Part shown: positions 1 through 7,321 of the stretch, one piece after another | How positions within the stretch are numbered: position 1 is the stretch's first letter | How the letters are laid out: each line of letters begins with the position of its first letter | From: Gammaproteobacteria bacterium | GTDB taxonomy: Bacteria > Pseudomonadota > Gammaproteobacteria > SZUA-152 | Length of the DNA: 64,000 nt | Reading direction: 5' to 3' | NCBI GenBank assembly: GCA_029882975.1 | Contig: JAOUJW010000007.1 | Span: 124,001 to 188,000, forward strand | Notes under the pieces: model-generated | The model's database searches: none | Told to the model about the DNA's origin: nothing | What the model saw: only the letters and a program-made list of their open reading frames with translations | Translations under genes and position numbers: made by a program

Positions 1-32
1 TTTATCGCCCGGTTTGGCAGGCGCTCTACCAC

Positions 33-686
33 TTAACCCTTGGCCTTGGCCGACAACCGGAGGGTTTCTCCGGTGTCGGCTAAACCGGGCAGAAATACCC
101 AACGATAGCATAAATACGACAAAACCATACCACCCACAATATCCACCATATGGTGCTGGTGCACCAACAACACGGAAATACTCAACAGCAACCACCAGAA
201 CATCATTAACAACAAAGGAATTCTGGGAACTGAAAAATAAAAAGCCAAATGCATAACGAAGGTGGTATAAGCGACGTGTAACGATGGAAAGAGATTGTGC
301 GGCATATCCAATGTATATATCAAAGAAAACAACAACCCGGCATCAGTGTTAAAGGACGCCCTGGGAATTGCCAAGGTAGTCGGAAACGTAAAGAAAATTA
401 TCCCGGCAACCAGCGTCATAACTGTATAACTCAGAGCCCAGGGCTTCAAAGCCGTCTCGCGCAAATAGAACATCGGTAGCAATAGAAATAAAACCAAGGA
501 CAAATAGACATAAACAAAAGTGGGAACAAACGGAAGCGACAGCTCCCACTGGAAATACCAACGATACCAATCAGCTTGCCGTGTTGCCCACCAATTGGTG
601 AAGCCGTACACCAAAAAACATTGCAAGTAGAGAAGCGTACCGACTCCCATATATTTTCTAAACAACGAACCGCCTGGCCACTTCAT
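33..686 (-). CDS. PAP2-superfamily membrane phosphatase/phosphotransferase
   Basis: 217-residue integral membrane protein with about six hydrophobic segments. The C-terminal half carries the two late PAP2 motifs: PSLHVAYTTF (SxxH region, about residues 134-143) and HQHHMVDIVGG (HxxxD region, about residues 176-186). This is the pattern of the inositolphosphotransferase/Aur1-like branch of the PAP2 superfamily, which dephosphorylates or transfers lipid-phosphate head groups at the membrane. The first PAP2 motif (KxxxxxxRP) is not obvious, as is usual in this branch. It is transcribed divergently from the EPSP-synthase-like gene, and a lux box lies 47 bp upstream of its start, so quorum-sensing control is plausible (inference). 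The substrate cannot be told from sequence. Confidence 0.8.
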   Translation of the reverse strand: MKWPGGSLFRKYMGVGTLLYLQCFLVYGFTNWWATRQADWYRWYFQWELSLPFVPTFVYVYLSLVLFLLLPMFYLRETALKPWALSYTVMTLVAGIIFFTFPTTLAIPRASFNTDAGLLFSLIYTLDMPHNLFPSLHVAYTTFVMHLAFYFSVPRIPLLLMMFWWLLLSISVLLVHQHHMVDIVGGMVLSYLCYRWVFLPGLADTGETLRLSAKAKG

Positions 687-732
687 GATTGCCTACGCCT
701 TACACGATAACGAGTTCTGCAGATTATATCGC

Positions 733-752
733 AGCTGTCTGTTTTGACAGGT
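733..752. promoter_or_regulatory. lux box (LuxR-family operator)
   Basis: A 20-bp imperfect palindrome. Read on the minus strand it begins ACCTGT and ends ACAGCT, matching the Vibrio fischeri lux-box half sites ACCTGT/ACAGGT at 11 of 12 positions with the correct CTG-N10-CAG spacing. It lies in the divergent gap between the PAP2 gene (start 686) and the EPSP-synthase-like gene (start 877), about 56 and 135 bp from the respective starts measured from the box centre. It could serve either gene. A second box lies before luxI. Confidence 0.65.
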
Positions 753-876
753 GCGTGTGAATCCCATTCAGCCGAATATAACTGGACTCGCGGCCGATTA
801 TAACATTACGAATGGCATGGTAAATGCATTTTTGGAATATAAAACAATTAATAATGAATGAAACAAAGATCACAGT

Positions 877-2199
877 ATGTCGTTTTCCATAACAAGCAGA
901 GAGATCAACCCGCAAATTGGTGTTTTCGCTGTGCCGGGCGATACGCTCTCAGCACAGAGTATTCTCATCGCCACTTTGATTAACAGGCACCCGGTCGAGT
1001 TATGCAATATGCCGGTAACTGACGGGATATTGAAACTACTGGAGGCGCTGCAACATTCCGGCGCCACCGTACGCCGCCAAAGTGATGTTTTGAGTTTAGA
1101 CTATGACTCCATGAGTTCCTACAGCGAAACGACGTTAACAAACTTACTGGATGCACTGGACGAACCGTCCCTATTACTGCCTGCCGCCTTAGCACTCAAC
1201 GGTGAAATCACACTAAACCGGGAACAACTTGCGCGGTGCACAACCACCCCCATGAGTGCAATCTCGCAAGTACTGGAAAGTTTCGGTGTAGCCGTGTCCG
1301 TCACAAGTGACAGCGTTTGTGCAAAAACCCATTTTTTTAAACCATCCAACATAAACTTGCAAGACTACCTCCATAGACAATGGCAGGACACAGAAAAGCG
1401 ACAACAAAATGCCGCCTTAAACTTGTCTATGATTGCCATCATCACCGCCGCCGCCGTGACGCTGGGTGCCAGCACTGTGCAACTTCCTATCAGGCACCCT
1501 GTTGTGGACGAGTTACTGACGTTTTTAAAAGCCGGCGGTTACAGAGTAGCCCGCAAAGACCTGAGCGTAGCCATTACTCCGCCTCGAAAAGCCAAAAATA
1601 TGGTGAGTTTCAACTTACGTCCTAACCCAAGTAACATTTTCGCATACGTAACCGCCGCCACGTTTTTCAATATCCCCCTGGTATTACGTAATGTACCGTT
1701 ACAAACCGTAAAGCAACACCAGGCCGAAAAACTGTTATTAGAGCGCATGGGATTGAACATCGTCTACGAATGCAACTCCATGTATATTCCGGTAAGAGAG
1801 TCCGTCAAGCTATCCCCAATGGAGATCGACCTGGAAAAAACCGGCATACACCCAAACCATCTGGCTTTTTTTGCCTTAATGCTCAATCGCTCCCAAGGGC
1901 CCAGTTATATCCGTCCTTGGCCTGCGGAGCTGAATTGTATTATGGAGCTGGCGAAACTTGGCCTGCGACTGGAAATCGCCAATGACGTGTTGCGGATCAA
2001 CCCAACACCACCCTACATTAAAGACAAAACCATCCATTGCCGCGATGAAAACGCGGCAATGGCGACCATGCTGGCCGGATTGAGAATTTCTGAAGGTACA
2101 ACAATTATAGACACAACACCCGCTGCCACATCTGCCTGCAAATCATTGCATGCGCAGCTACACAATATTGGTTTTGAATCTGAGTTTTGCACTTTATAA
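877..2199 (+). CDS. EPSP synthase (AroA)-like protein, probably not a canonical enolpyruvyl transferase
   Basis: 440 residues, the usual length of the EPSP synthase/MurA fold, with repeated beta-alpha-beta units (for example GVFAVPGD near residue 15 and the late segment LAFFALMLNRSQGPSYIRP). The N-terminal signature of true EPSP synthases, PGDKSISHR, which supplies the phosphate- and PEP-binding Lys, Ser and Arg, reads PGDTLSAQS here. The LGNAGTA-type motif near residue 95 is also not recognisable. The protein therefore looks like a family member that has lost or changed the reaction. It stands alone, far from other shikimate genes, next to luxI and behind a lux box, so a specialised-metabolite or signalling role is more likely than housekeeping aromatic synthesis. 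The start has only a weak ribosome site. Fold assignment is fairly sure; function is not. Confidence 0.65.
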   Translation: MSFSITSREINPQIGVFAVPGDTLSAQSILIATLINRHPVELCNMPVTDGILKLLEALQHSGATVRRQSDVLSLDYDSMSSYSETTLTNLLDALDEPSLLLPAALALNGEITLNREQLARCTTTPMSAISQVLESFGVAVSVTSDSVCAKTHFFKPSNINLQDYLHRQWQDTEKRQQNAALNLSMIAIITAAAVTLGASTVQLPIRHPVVDELLTFLKAGGYRVARKDLSVAITPPRKAKNMVSFNLRPNPSNIFAYVTAATFFNIPLVLRNVPLQTVKQHQAEKLLLERMGLNIVYECNSMYIPVRESVKLSPMEIDLEKTGIHPNHLAFFALMLNRSQGPSYIRPWPAELNCIMELAKLGLRLEIANDVLRINPTPPYIKDKTIHCRDENAAMATMLAGLRISEGTTIIDTTPAATSACKSLHAQLHNIGFESEFCTL

Positions 2200-2242
2200 G
2201 CGGTGTGTACCCTGTAACAAAACATACATTGCTTGCTTCAGA

Positions 2243-2947
2243 TCAAACCACACTGTGGACAGATACAGACACCTCCGAATCTGTTCGCAGTTGTTTAAAC
2301 ATGTCCATGTAGGCATTCAACATGCGCGGGCTTTTTTGGCTGACTTGCACCATAAAAGTTTGCCAATCCAGACAAGCCGCTACCGCCCAGACCCCATCTG
2401 CCATACGCTGAGGAGCCGCAATCCGCTCACAGGGCAAACCCGAAAGACGCAGAGCGCGAAGCACCGACACTGACACCACCATATAAACATAGCGATAATT
2501 GTTCAGCATGCAACAACTGAACAGGCCCTGGTATAACACATCAGCTATACTCCAACCGTCGGTAAACCGAGAGGCGCGGTGAATTTTATCCACTGCCAAG
2601 CGGGTGACCTCACAACAGTTATTCTGTTTCAGTTTAGTCGCCGCTTCAGGCAACAACATACTGAATTCATTTTGCAGCATCCATGGCTGGTCCGGCCCGA
2701 TGATTCTTAAAGTTCCTAATAAGTAATCCTTTTCGTATGCAGCAACATATGCAGCAAACTGATCATAGGAATCCCTTTCCCGCTTAGTAGGAGGTACCCA
2801 GTTTAGCTCTTCAAAAAACACTCGGGCGCGTAATCGGAATATGTCATCCCAGTGTTCTCGCATCAATCCACATTTAACCGTGTACTCAGAACCCGTGTAT
2901 GTATAATCCCGAAGTAAGCCAAGTTGAGCATCAATTTGTAATTGCAT
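2243..2947 (-). CDS. luxI: Acyl-homoserine-lactone synthase (LuxI family)
   Basis: 234-residue autoinducer synthase. All the near-invariant LuxI residues can be placed: Arg and Phe in LRARVFFEELNW, the following Trp, two Asp in RERDSYDQF, Arg in GTLRIIG, Phe in the FSMLLP segment, and Glu/Arg in EVTRLAVD. The family makes N-acyl-homoserine lactones from S-adenosylmethionine and an acyl-ACP or acyl-CoA; the acyl chain cannot be predicted here. A clear ribosome site (GGGAG) sits 6 nt before the ATG, and a lux box lies about 72 bp upstream of the start, consistent with positive autoregulation by the LuxR protein encoded at 3776-4519. The gene is convergent with the EPSP-synthase-like gene, with a 43-bp gap. 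Confidence 0.93.
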   Translation of the reverse strand: MQLQIDAQLGLLRDYTYTGSEYTVKCGLMREHWDDIFRLRARVFFEELNWVPPTKRERDSYDQFAAYVAAYEKDYLLGTLRIIGPDQPWMLQNEFSMLLPEAATKLKQNNCCEVTRLAVDKIHRASRFTDGWSIADVLYQGLFSCCMLNNYRYVYMVVSVSVLRALRLSGLPCERIAAPQRMADGVWAVAACLDWQTFMVQVSQKSPRMLNAYMDMFKQLRTDSEVSVSVHSVV

Positions 2948-3018
2948 AAAAATCTCCCAATCTTTTCATCATTGTTAAACCTACATGGATAGTTATGACG
3001 CATCGGCATCCGTTGCTG

Positions 3019-3038
3019 TCCTGTAGGTTTGAACAGGT
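3019..3038 (-). promoter_or_regulatory. lux box upstream of luxI
   Basis: The 20-mer TCCTGTAGGTTTGAACAGGT matches the classic lux box at 16 of 20 positions with the exact CTG-N10-CAG spacing. It lies between the unknown ORF at 3143-3568 and luxI, on the promoter side of luxI. This predicts binding of the neighbouring LuxR protein and autoinduction. Confidence 0.8.
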
Positions 3039-3142
3039 CAGTTTGGCTTGAGATATGCGTATTGGAGTAACAGCGGGAAAATGAGCCGGATTTACTATAG
3101 GGCGCGTAATAGTTGGAACATAAAGAAAAAACGGAAAGGACT

Positions 3143-3568
3143 TTAATACATATATTTGGCAATTTGCAGAGTCATTTCGTCTGCCAAGGCAAACCGCATG
3201 CAGTTTTGCACCCGCAGGGCAATGAGGTCGTCAATGGAACACTGCATACGACCACTGATACAAATGGGGCTATCAATAGAAAAACGACGTTTATTTCGAT
3301 CCAAAACCAATCCGTAGGACATCCCAACATTCAAATACGTCAGCGCATGGTGACGCAGGTACAAACTCACTTTGGGACTATTGCTGTATAACAACCAACT
3401 GGGCCAGTAAACCTGACAGGACTTTTCTCCATCTGTCCAAGCGGTGTCATTTTTAGGGCTAATGTAAAATAGAAGGAATCGTCGCGCACTGAAACACCCT
3501 AGAGCCGCCTCCAACATAGGGGGAACCATCATGCCCGGTAAAGGTGTACTGTACTTTGAGTGTGTCAC
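3143..3568 (-). CDS. Unrecognised protein between luxI and luxR
   Basis: 141 residues opening with a GTG codon; an internal Met-Met near residue 13 (about 3532) is an alternative start, and neither has a strong ribosome site. I recognise no domain. The protein is rich in Ser, Leu and Arg, has a short hydrophobic stretch around FSARRFLLFYIS (residues 27-38), and no signal peptide. Its place between luxI and luxR, on the luxI strand, resembles the small modulators found inside other luxR-luxI loci, but no similarity to RsaL or RsaM-type proteins can be claimed by eye. The gap to luxI (195 bp, containing the lux box) suggests separate transcription. It may be a real gene or a chance ORF; the context favours real. 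Confidence 0.5.
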   Translation of the reverse strand: MTHSKYSTPLPGMMVPPMLEAALGCFSARRFLLFYISPKNDTAWTDGEKSCQVYWPSWLLYSNSPKVSLYLRHHALTYLNVGMSYGLVLDRNKRRFSIDSPICISGRMQCSIDDLIALRVQNCMRFALADEMTLQIAKYMY

Positions 3569-3705
3569 GGAAATATTTCACTGGTTCATTAATTCGCTGG
3601 TCAAGTTTCACACAAACCGTTGAGCTTTACTCAAATTTTATTATCATAAAGCTTACGCAACCGGAGTCAATATGTAAACGTGGTGTAAGCAGGTTTGTTG
3701 TATCA

Positions 3706-3735
3706 TTGATAAAGTTTTGTCACTCGATTTATACT
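3706..3735 (+). promoter_or_regulatory. Probable sigma70 promoter of luxR
   Basis: TTGATA and TATACT separated by 18 bp, directly upstream of luxR. The predicted transcript start near 3742 gives a leader of about 35 nt to the ATG at 3776. Confidence 0.5.
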
Positions 3736-3775
3736 CATAGGTGAATTATTGATTTTTTACTCAGAGACCTGTTAT

Positions 3776-4519
3776 ATGAGTCACTCACCGGCACTGAAGC
3801 AACGAGACTATCAACAACTCCTGGAAAATACACGCCAGTGCCTGGAAGACAAGTCTGAAAAATCCATCACTCAAGCTATGTCCACCTTACAAAACCTGGT
3901 GGGCTTTGAATATGCTGTTATCAGCCAGTTTGACCAAAAACAAAATATCCGCCGGATTCTGAAAGTTGTTAATCACAGTTACGACCTGCAATGGGTCGAT
4001 GCCTATGTAAGCGAACAATATATTCAGATAGACCCTGTCATTGAACAGGGCATCAAGACTGTTGGTCCTTTTGAATGGTCCACGAATAAAAAAATCAAAC
4101 CCAAACGACCGCAACAGTTTTTTAATGCCGCCAGAGATTTTGGATTAAAAACCGGCGTCGCCAATGTATTCACCTCAAAGCAAAAAGCTCCCCTGAGCCA
4201 TGATTACTACACCGTCATCTCCATGGCCAATGTGGAAGAACCGCGAGTGGAGCTAAGCAAATATCTGTTGCAACTCATGTCACCCGTTTTGAGTGAATCG
4301 GTTTCCAAATGCACTACACGACAACCCGTTTGTCTGAGTAAAAGGGAAATAGAAATATTAAAATGGATGATGGCAGGCAAAAGCGCCTGGGAAACCAGCA
4401 TCATTCTGTCCATCTCCGAACGCACCGTGCGATTTCATCTGGCCAATGTTTACAAAAAACTGGATGTGGTTAACTGCCCTCATGCGATAGGTGAAGCCAT
4501 CAAACTGGGATTGGTATAG
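3776..4519 (+). CDS. luxR: LuxR-family AHL-responsive transcriptional regulator
   Basis: 247 residues. The N-terminal autoinducer-binding domain (about 20-165) shows family residues: Trp and Tyr in the QWVDAYVSEQY segment, the Asp-Pro of IDPV, Trp in FEWS, and Gly in LKTGVANVF. The C-terminal GerE/LuxR helix-turn-helix (about 180-245) runs from LSKREIEILKWM through TVRFHLANVYKKL. The family binds acyl-homoserine lactones and then lux-box DNA; the two boxes in this window are obvious targets. I start at the ATG at 3776. An in-frame TTG at 3749 has a reasonable AGGTGA site but would nearly coincide with the predicted transcript start. It is encoded on the opposite strand from its likely partner luxI. 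Confidence 0.9.
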   Translation: MSHSPALKQRDYQQLLENTRQCLEDKSEKSITQAMSTLQNLVGFEYAVISQFDQKQNIRRILKVVNHSYDLQWVDAYVSEQYIQIDPVIEQGIKTVGPFEWSTNKKIKPKRPQQFFNAARDFGLKTGVANVFTSKQKAPLSHDYYTVISMANVEEPRVELSKYLLQLMSPVLSESVSKCTTRQPVCLSKREIEILKWMMAGKSAWETSIILSISERTVRFHLANVYKKLDVVNCPHAIGEAIKLGLV

Positions 4520-4549
4520 CGACCGTTCGTCAGTGTCTTCACTTCACTC

Positions 4550-4581
4550 TTGACTCTATAGTACACTACAGACTTTATACT
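4550..4581 (+). promoter_or_regulatory. MerR-type promoter with elongated spacer and operator dyad
   Basis: TTGACT and TATACT are separated by 20 bp (19 if the -10 is read TTATAC), the stretched spacing typical of metal-sensing MerR-family promoters. The spacer and flanks hold an imperfect dyad, ACTCTATAGT against AGTCTGTAGT on the other strand, close to the ACTCTATAGTA operators of Pb/Cd/Zn MerR relatives. merR itself starts just downstream, so the regulator is probably autoregulated with its operon. Confidence 0.7.
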
Positions 4582-4603
4582 TTGCCCCATGGAGTACACT
4601 TAT

Positions 4604-4999
4604 ATGTTACGCATCGGCGCTGTGGCAAAACAAACCGGATTAGGCATAGAAACCGTAAGGTTTTATGAGCGAGAAGGCTTAATTTCCAAACCTTCCCGAA
4701 CCTCATCCGGCTATCGCCAGTACCCGGAGACAGTGGTCAAACAACTGCGCTTCATTCAACACGCCAAAAACTTGGGATTTTCACTCAAGGAAATCGCAGA
4801 GTTGATTAGCCTAAAAAACAGCACGGAAAGTAACTGCACAGGTATAAAACTGGCGGCGCAAGCAAGGCTGGACGATATTCAAAATAAAATCGATGCTCTG
4901 GAACGTATGAAGCAATCCCTGTTACCTCTGCTACAGCAATGCCAATCCGATAAACCTATTAGTGACTGCCCCATACTCAATAACTTAGATTCCAATTAA
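4604..4999 (+). CDS. MerR-family metal-responsive regulator
   Basis: 131 residues. The N-terminal winged helix-turn-helix begins RIGAVAKQTGLGIETVRFYE, followed by a long dimerisation helix (about 80-110) and a metal-binding end with QQCQSDKPISDCP, a Cys-x8-Cys spacing, plus an upstream Cys in SNCTG. These match the three Cys ligands of MerR and of PbrR/CadR relatives; Hg, Pb or Cd cannot be separated by eye. I choose the ATG at 4604 because GGAG lies 10 nt upstream, while the ATG at 4589 falls almost at the predicted transcript start. It is first in an operon with a CPCC thiol protein and a MerC-like transporter, which supports a role in thiophilic-metal response. Confidence 0.88.
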   Translation: MLRIGAVAKQTGLGIETVRFYEREGLISKPSRTSSGYRQYPETVVKQLRFIQHAKNLGFSLKEIAELISLKNSTESNCTGIKLAAQARLDDIQNKIDALERMKQSLLPLLQQCQSDKPISDCPILNNLDSN

Positions 5000-5014
5000 A
5001 CCCGGGAGAACATT

Positions 5015-5281
5015 ATGGGACAACGAAAAGTCGAAATATTCAGCGCAGGCTGCCCCTGCTGCCAAAACACCATTGACCTGGTCAAACAAATATCCTGCTC
5101 ATCCTGTGACGTCATTGTTTTGGACATGAACCAGAACGACGTTGCGGCAAGAGCCAAGTCTCTGGGGGTTCATCGAGTACCCGCTATTGTTATTGATGGC
5201 AAATTGGCAGATTGTTGCTCGGTTTCCGCACCGGATGAAGCGGCGCTGCGCGCCGCCGGTATCGGCCAACCCCTGAGCTAG
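5015..5281 (+). CDS. Small thioredoxin/glutaredoxin-like protein with CPCC motif
   Basis: 88 residues, no signal peptide. The N-terminus has the strand KVEIFSAG followed by CPCC (residues 13-16), the redox/metal site of a minimal thioredoxin fold; a further Cys pair is SCSSC near residue 28, and VPAIVIDGKLADCC contains the cis-Pro loop (VPA) typical of the fold. Proteins of this type are known beside merR and mer transport genes and are thought to reduce or pass thiophilic metals in the cytoplasm. The ribosome site GGGAG is 7 nt before the ATG, and the start is 15 bp after merR, so they are co-transcribed. Confidence 0.75.
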   Translation: MGQRKVEIFSAGCPCCQNTIDLVKQISCSSCDVIVLDMNQNDVAARAKSLGVHRVPAIVIDGKLADCCSVSAPDEAALRAAGIGQPLS

Positions 5282-5336
5282 CACTCGTGGCAACGATGGT
5301 AAATTGCTATGTTTAACAACAATATGCATAACAACA

Positions 5337-5359
5337 GGCCGGTGTTTCCATCACCGGCC
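5337..5359 (+). other. Intercistronic stem-loop
   Basis: Perfect 8-bp hairpin GGCCGGTG / CACCGGCC with a 7-nt loop in the 89-bp gap between the CPCC gene and the MerC-like gene. There is no U tract, so it is more likely an mRNA-processing or stability element, or a partial attenuator, than a terminator. Confidence 0.5.
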
Positions 5360-5370
5360 GCTTTGGATGT

Positions 5371-5766
5371 ATGATGAAAAATATTTTCGAGAGATTCGGT
5401 TCCTTTGGCGCCGTGATTGCCGCCGCCGCGTGTCCGGTTTGTTTTCCCAAACTGGCTCTATTTGGCGCCCTGTTTGGTCTGGGGGCCCTGGCACCCTATG
5501 AAACCCTATTCTTTTTTGTAGCACAGGGCATGGTCGTCATGACACTAATAGCTCATGTTTTGTCCTATAAACATCAGCTCCGCGATAACCGAGGCAATAA
5601 AACCGTGTTGGTTCTGAGCCTGGGCTCTGGTGCTGTTTTTTTCCTATCATTATATGTATTGGTATGGGAGTATTTGTCCTATCTGGCGCTACTGGGTCTG
5701 ATAGGCGCTGCCATTTGGCAAATTTTTTGGAACCGGCAGTGCAACCAATGCGAAACAGCCGCCTAG
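5371..5766 (+). CDS. MerC-like membrane protein
   Basis: 131 residues with four predicted membrane segments. The first bears the motif ACPVCFP (residues 20-26), the paired Cys of MerC-family inner-membrane mercury/metal uptake proteins, and the C-terminal tail ends with a CNQC motif that could also bind metal. MerC proteins carry Hg(II) to the cytoplasm in mer operons, but no mercuric reductase is present here, so the natural substrate may be another metal or the operon may only sense and bind. It follows merR and the CPCC gene on the same strand. Two adjacent ATG codons (5371 and 5374) are possible starts. Confidence 0.75.
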   Translation: MMKNIFERFGSFGAVIAAAACPVCFPKLALFGALFGLGALAPYETLFFFVAQGMVVMTLIAHVLSYKHQLRDNRGNKTVLVLSLGSGAVFFLSLYVLVWEYLSYLALLGLIGAAIWQIFWNRQCNQCETAA

Positions 5767-5790
5767 CCTCCTATTGAGAAAGAGAAAGCA

Positions 5791-6654
5791 ATGAACCTGG
5801 AAGAATTCCTCCGAAACTACGAGCTGTACATTCGTTTGAGCTTTTTTTTCGGTGTGTTTCTATTAATCGCCTTTTGGGAACGACTGGCACCGAAGCGTGC
5901 ACTGACCGTCTCCAAAACGACGCGATGGCTCAACAACCTGGGCCTGGTGGCATTGAACACAGTGATTCTACGTTTACTGTTTCCAGCTGCCGCGGTGGGC
6001 GTAGCCGCCTTTGCCTCGCAGCAAGGCTGGGGGTTGCTTCACTATTATCAACTGCCTGGCACAGTGGCGATTATCCTTAGCGTCATCGCTCTGGACTTTA
6101 TTATTTATCTGCAACACGTGTTGGTACATGCCGTACCGGCACTTTGGCGCCTGCACCGGGTACACCATGCCGACCTGGACTATGATGTTACCACCGGGGC
6201 TCGATTTCATCCCATCGAAATTATTCTATCCATGTTAATCAAAATGGCCGCTATTGTGGTTTTGGGTGCCCCCGTTATCGCCGTTATTATTTTTGAAATT
6301 CTGTTGAACGCCACAGCCATGTTCAACCATGGTAATCTGAACTTGCCTGAGAGCCTGGACAAAGTGCTGCGACTAATCGTCGTCACGCCGGATATGCACC
6401 GAATCCACCATTCGGCGGAAGACGATGAAGCCAATAGCAATTTCGGTTTTAACCTACCCTGGTGGGATCGTCTTTTCGGCACCTACCGAACCCAACCCAG
6501 AGCCGGACACCAGGGTATGCTCATTGGTATCCACCACTACCGTAACCCGAAAATGGTCAACCGCCTGCCCGGTATGCTAAAACTGCCTTTTATAGGTAAA
6601 ATTAGTGACTACACCATCAACCGGCGCCAGTGGACACACCCGGGTGAGCACTGA
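5791..6654 (+). CDS. Sterol desaturase/fatty acid hydroxylase superfamily protein
   Basis: 287 residues, several membrane helices, with the eight-His cluster of membrane non-haem diiron hydroxylases: HVLVHAVPALWRLHRVHH (about 110-127), a His in MFNHGN (about 177) and HRIHHS (about 204-209). The family hydroxylates or desaturates lipid acyl chains or sterols using oxygen. It starts 24 bp after the MerC-like gene with GAGAAAG upstream and overlaps the start of the next gene, so it belongs to the merR operon. Its lipid substrate is unknown; a link to membrane remodelling under metal stress is inference only. Confidence 0.85.
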   Translation: MNLEEFLRNYELYIRLSFFFGVFLLIAFWERLAPKRALTVSKTTRWLNNLGLVALNTVILRLLFPAAAVGVAAFASQQGWGLLHYYQLPGTVAIILSVIALDFIIYLQHVLVHAVPALWRLHRVHHADLDYDVTTGARFHPIEIILSMLIKMAAIVVLGAPVIAVIIFEILLNATAMFNHGNLNLPESLDKVLRLIVVTPDMHRIHHSAEDDEANSNFGFNLPWWDRLFGTYRTQPRAGHQGMLIGIHHYRNPKMVNRLPGMLKLPFIGKISDYTINRRQWTHPGEH

Positions 6655-7309
6655 CACGGCACCCAAAATCCTGCGTGGCGCGTTGTTTCTGTTACTCCTG
6701 GGCGCAATCGCCATCGCCGTACGCTACCGACAATACCTGGACAGTCAATCGTTACAAGCTTGGATCGATTCGGCAGGGATCGCCGGTCCCATACTGTTCA
6801 TGGCGCTGTATGCATGCGCCACCATTTTATTTCTCCCCGGATCGGTACTCACACTGGCGGGCGGTGCCATGTTTGGGCCCTATTGGGGAACGCTGTACAA
6901 CTTGACGGGAGCCACACTGGGGGCGACCCTGGCATTTCTCATCTCGCGCTATTTGGCATCGGACTGGGTGGAACACAAAAGCGGCGGCCACCTGCGAAAA
7001 TTGAAGCAAGGCGTAGAAGATGAGGGCTGGCGCTTTGTTGCTTTTGTTCGCCTGGTCCCCCTGTTTCCCTTCAATTTATTGAATTACGCATTGGGCCTGA
7101 CTCGTATCAAGCTGAGCCACTATGTACTTGCCAGTTATTTGTGTATGCTGCCGGGCGGTATCGCTTATACCTATGTGGGATATGTTGGACGTGAGGCCAT
7201 CACGGGCAGCGAAGGCCTAATCCAAAAAGGTCTGCTGGCACTGGGTTTGATGGCATTAATTGTATTCCTACCGCGAATAATTAAAAGACTGCGCAGTAGC
7301 AAATATTGA
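6644..7309 (+). CDS. TVP38/TMEM64 (DedA-like, SNARE-associated) membrane protein
   Basis: About 221 residues, five to six membrane segments. The family core is present: LPGSVLTLAGGAMFGPYWG (about residues 62-80), a glycine-rich helix GATLGATLAF, the FVRLVPLFPFNLLNYALGLT motif and a late Gly/Tyr-rich helix. Such proteins act in membrane lipid homeostasis, perhaps as scramblases. I use the GTG at 6644, which overlaps the hydroxylase gene by 11 bp; an upstream in-frame GTG at 6605 would give 50 bp overlap. It is the last gene of the merR operon. A second, diverged copy is at 51828-52520. Confidence 0.85.
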   Translation: MSTDTAPKILRGALFLLLLGAIAIAVRYRQYLDSQSLQAWIDSAGIAGPILFMALYACATILFLPGSVLTLAGGAMFGPYWGTLYNLTGATLGATLAFLISRYLASDWVEHKSGGHLRKLKQGVEDEGWRFVAFVRLVPLFPFNLLNYALGLTRIKLSHYVLASYLCMLPGGIAYTYVGYVGREAITGSEGLIQKGLLALGLMALIVFLPRIIKRLRSSKY

Positions 7310-7321
7310 GACGACAAACCC

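Noticed and set aside
1-32. Minus-strand sequence resembling a tRNA D arm and anticodon loop (GGTAGAGCGCC, TGCCAAA)
   Set aside because: Only 32 bases are in the window, no acceptor stem can be built with the preceding PAP2 stop region, and GCC/GGC pairing there fits a simple hairpin better.
4604-5766. Complete mercury-resistance operon
   Set aside because: merA, merT and merP are absent; only merR-like and merC-like genes plus a thiol protein are present, so mercury specificity cannot be claimed.
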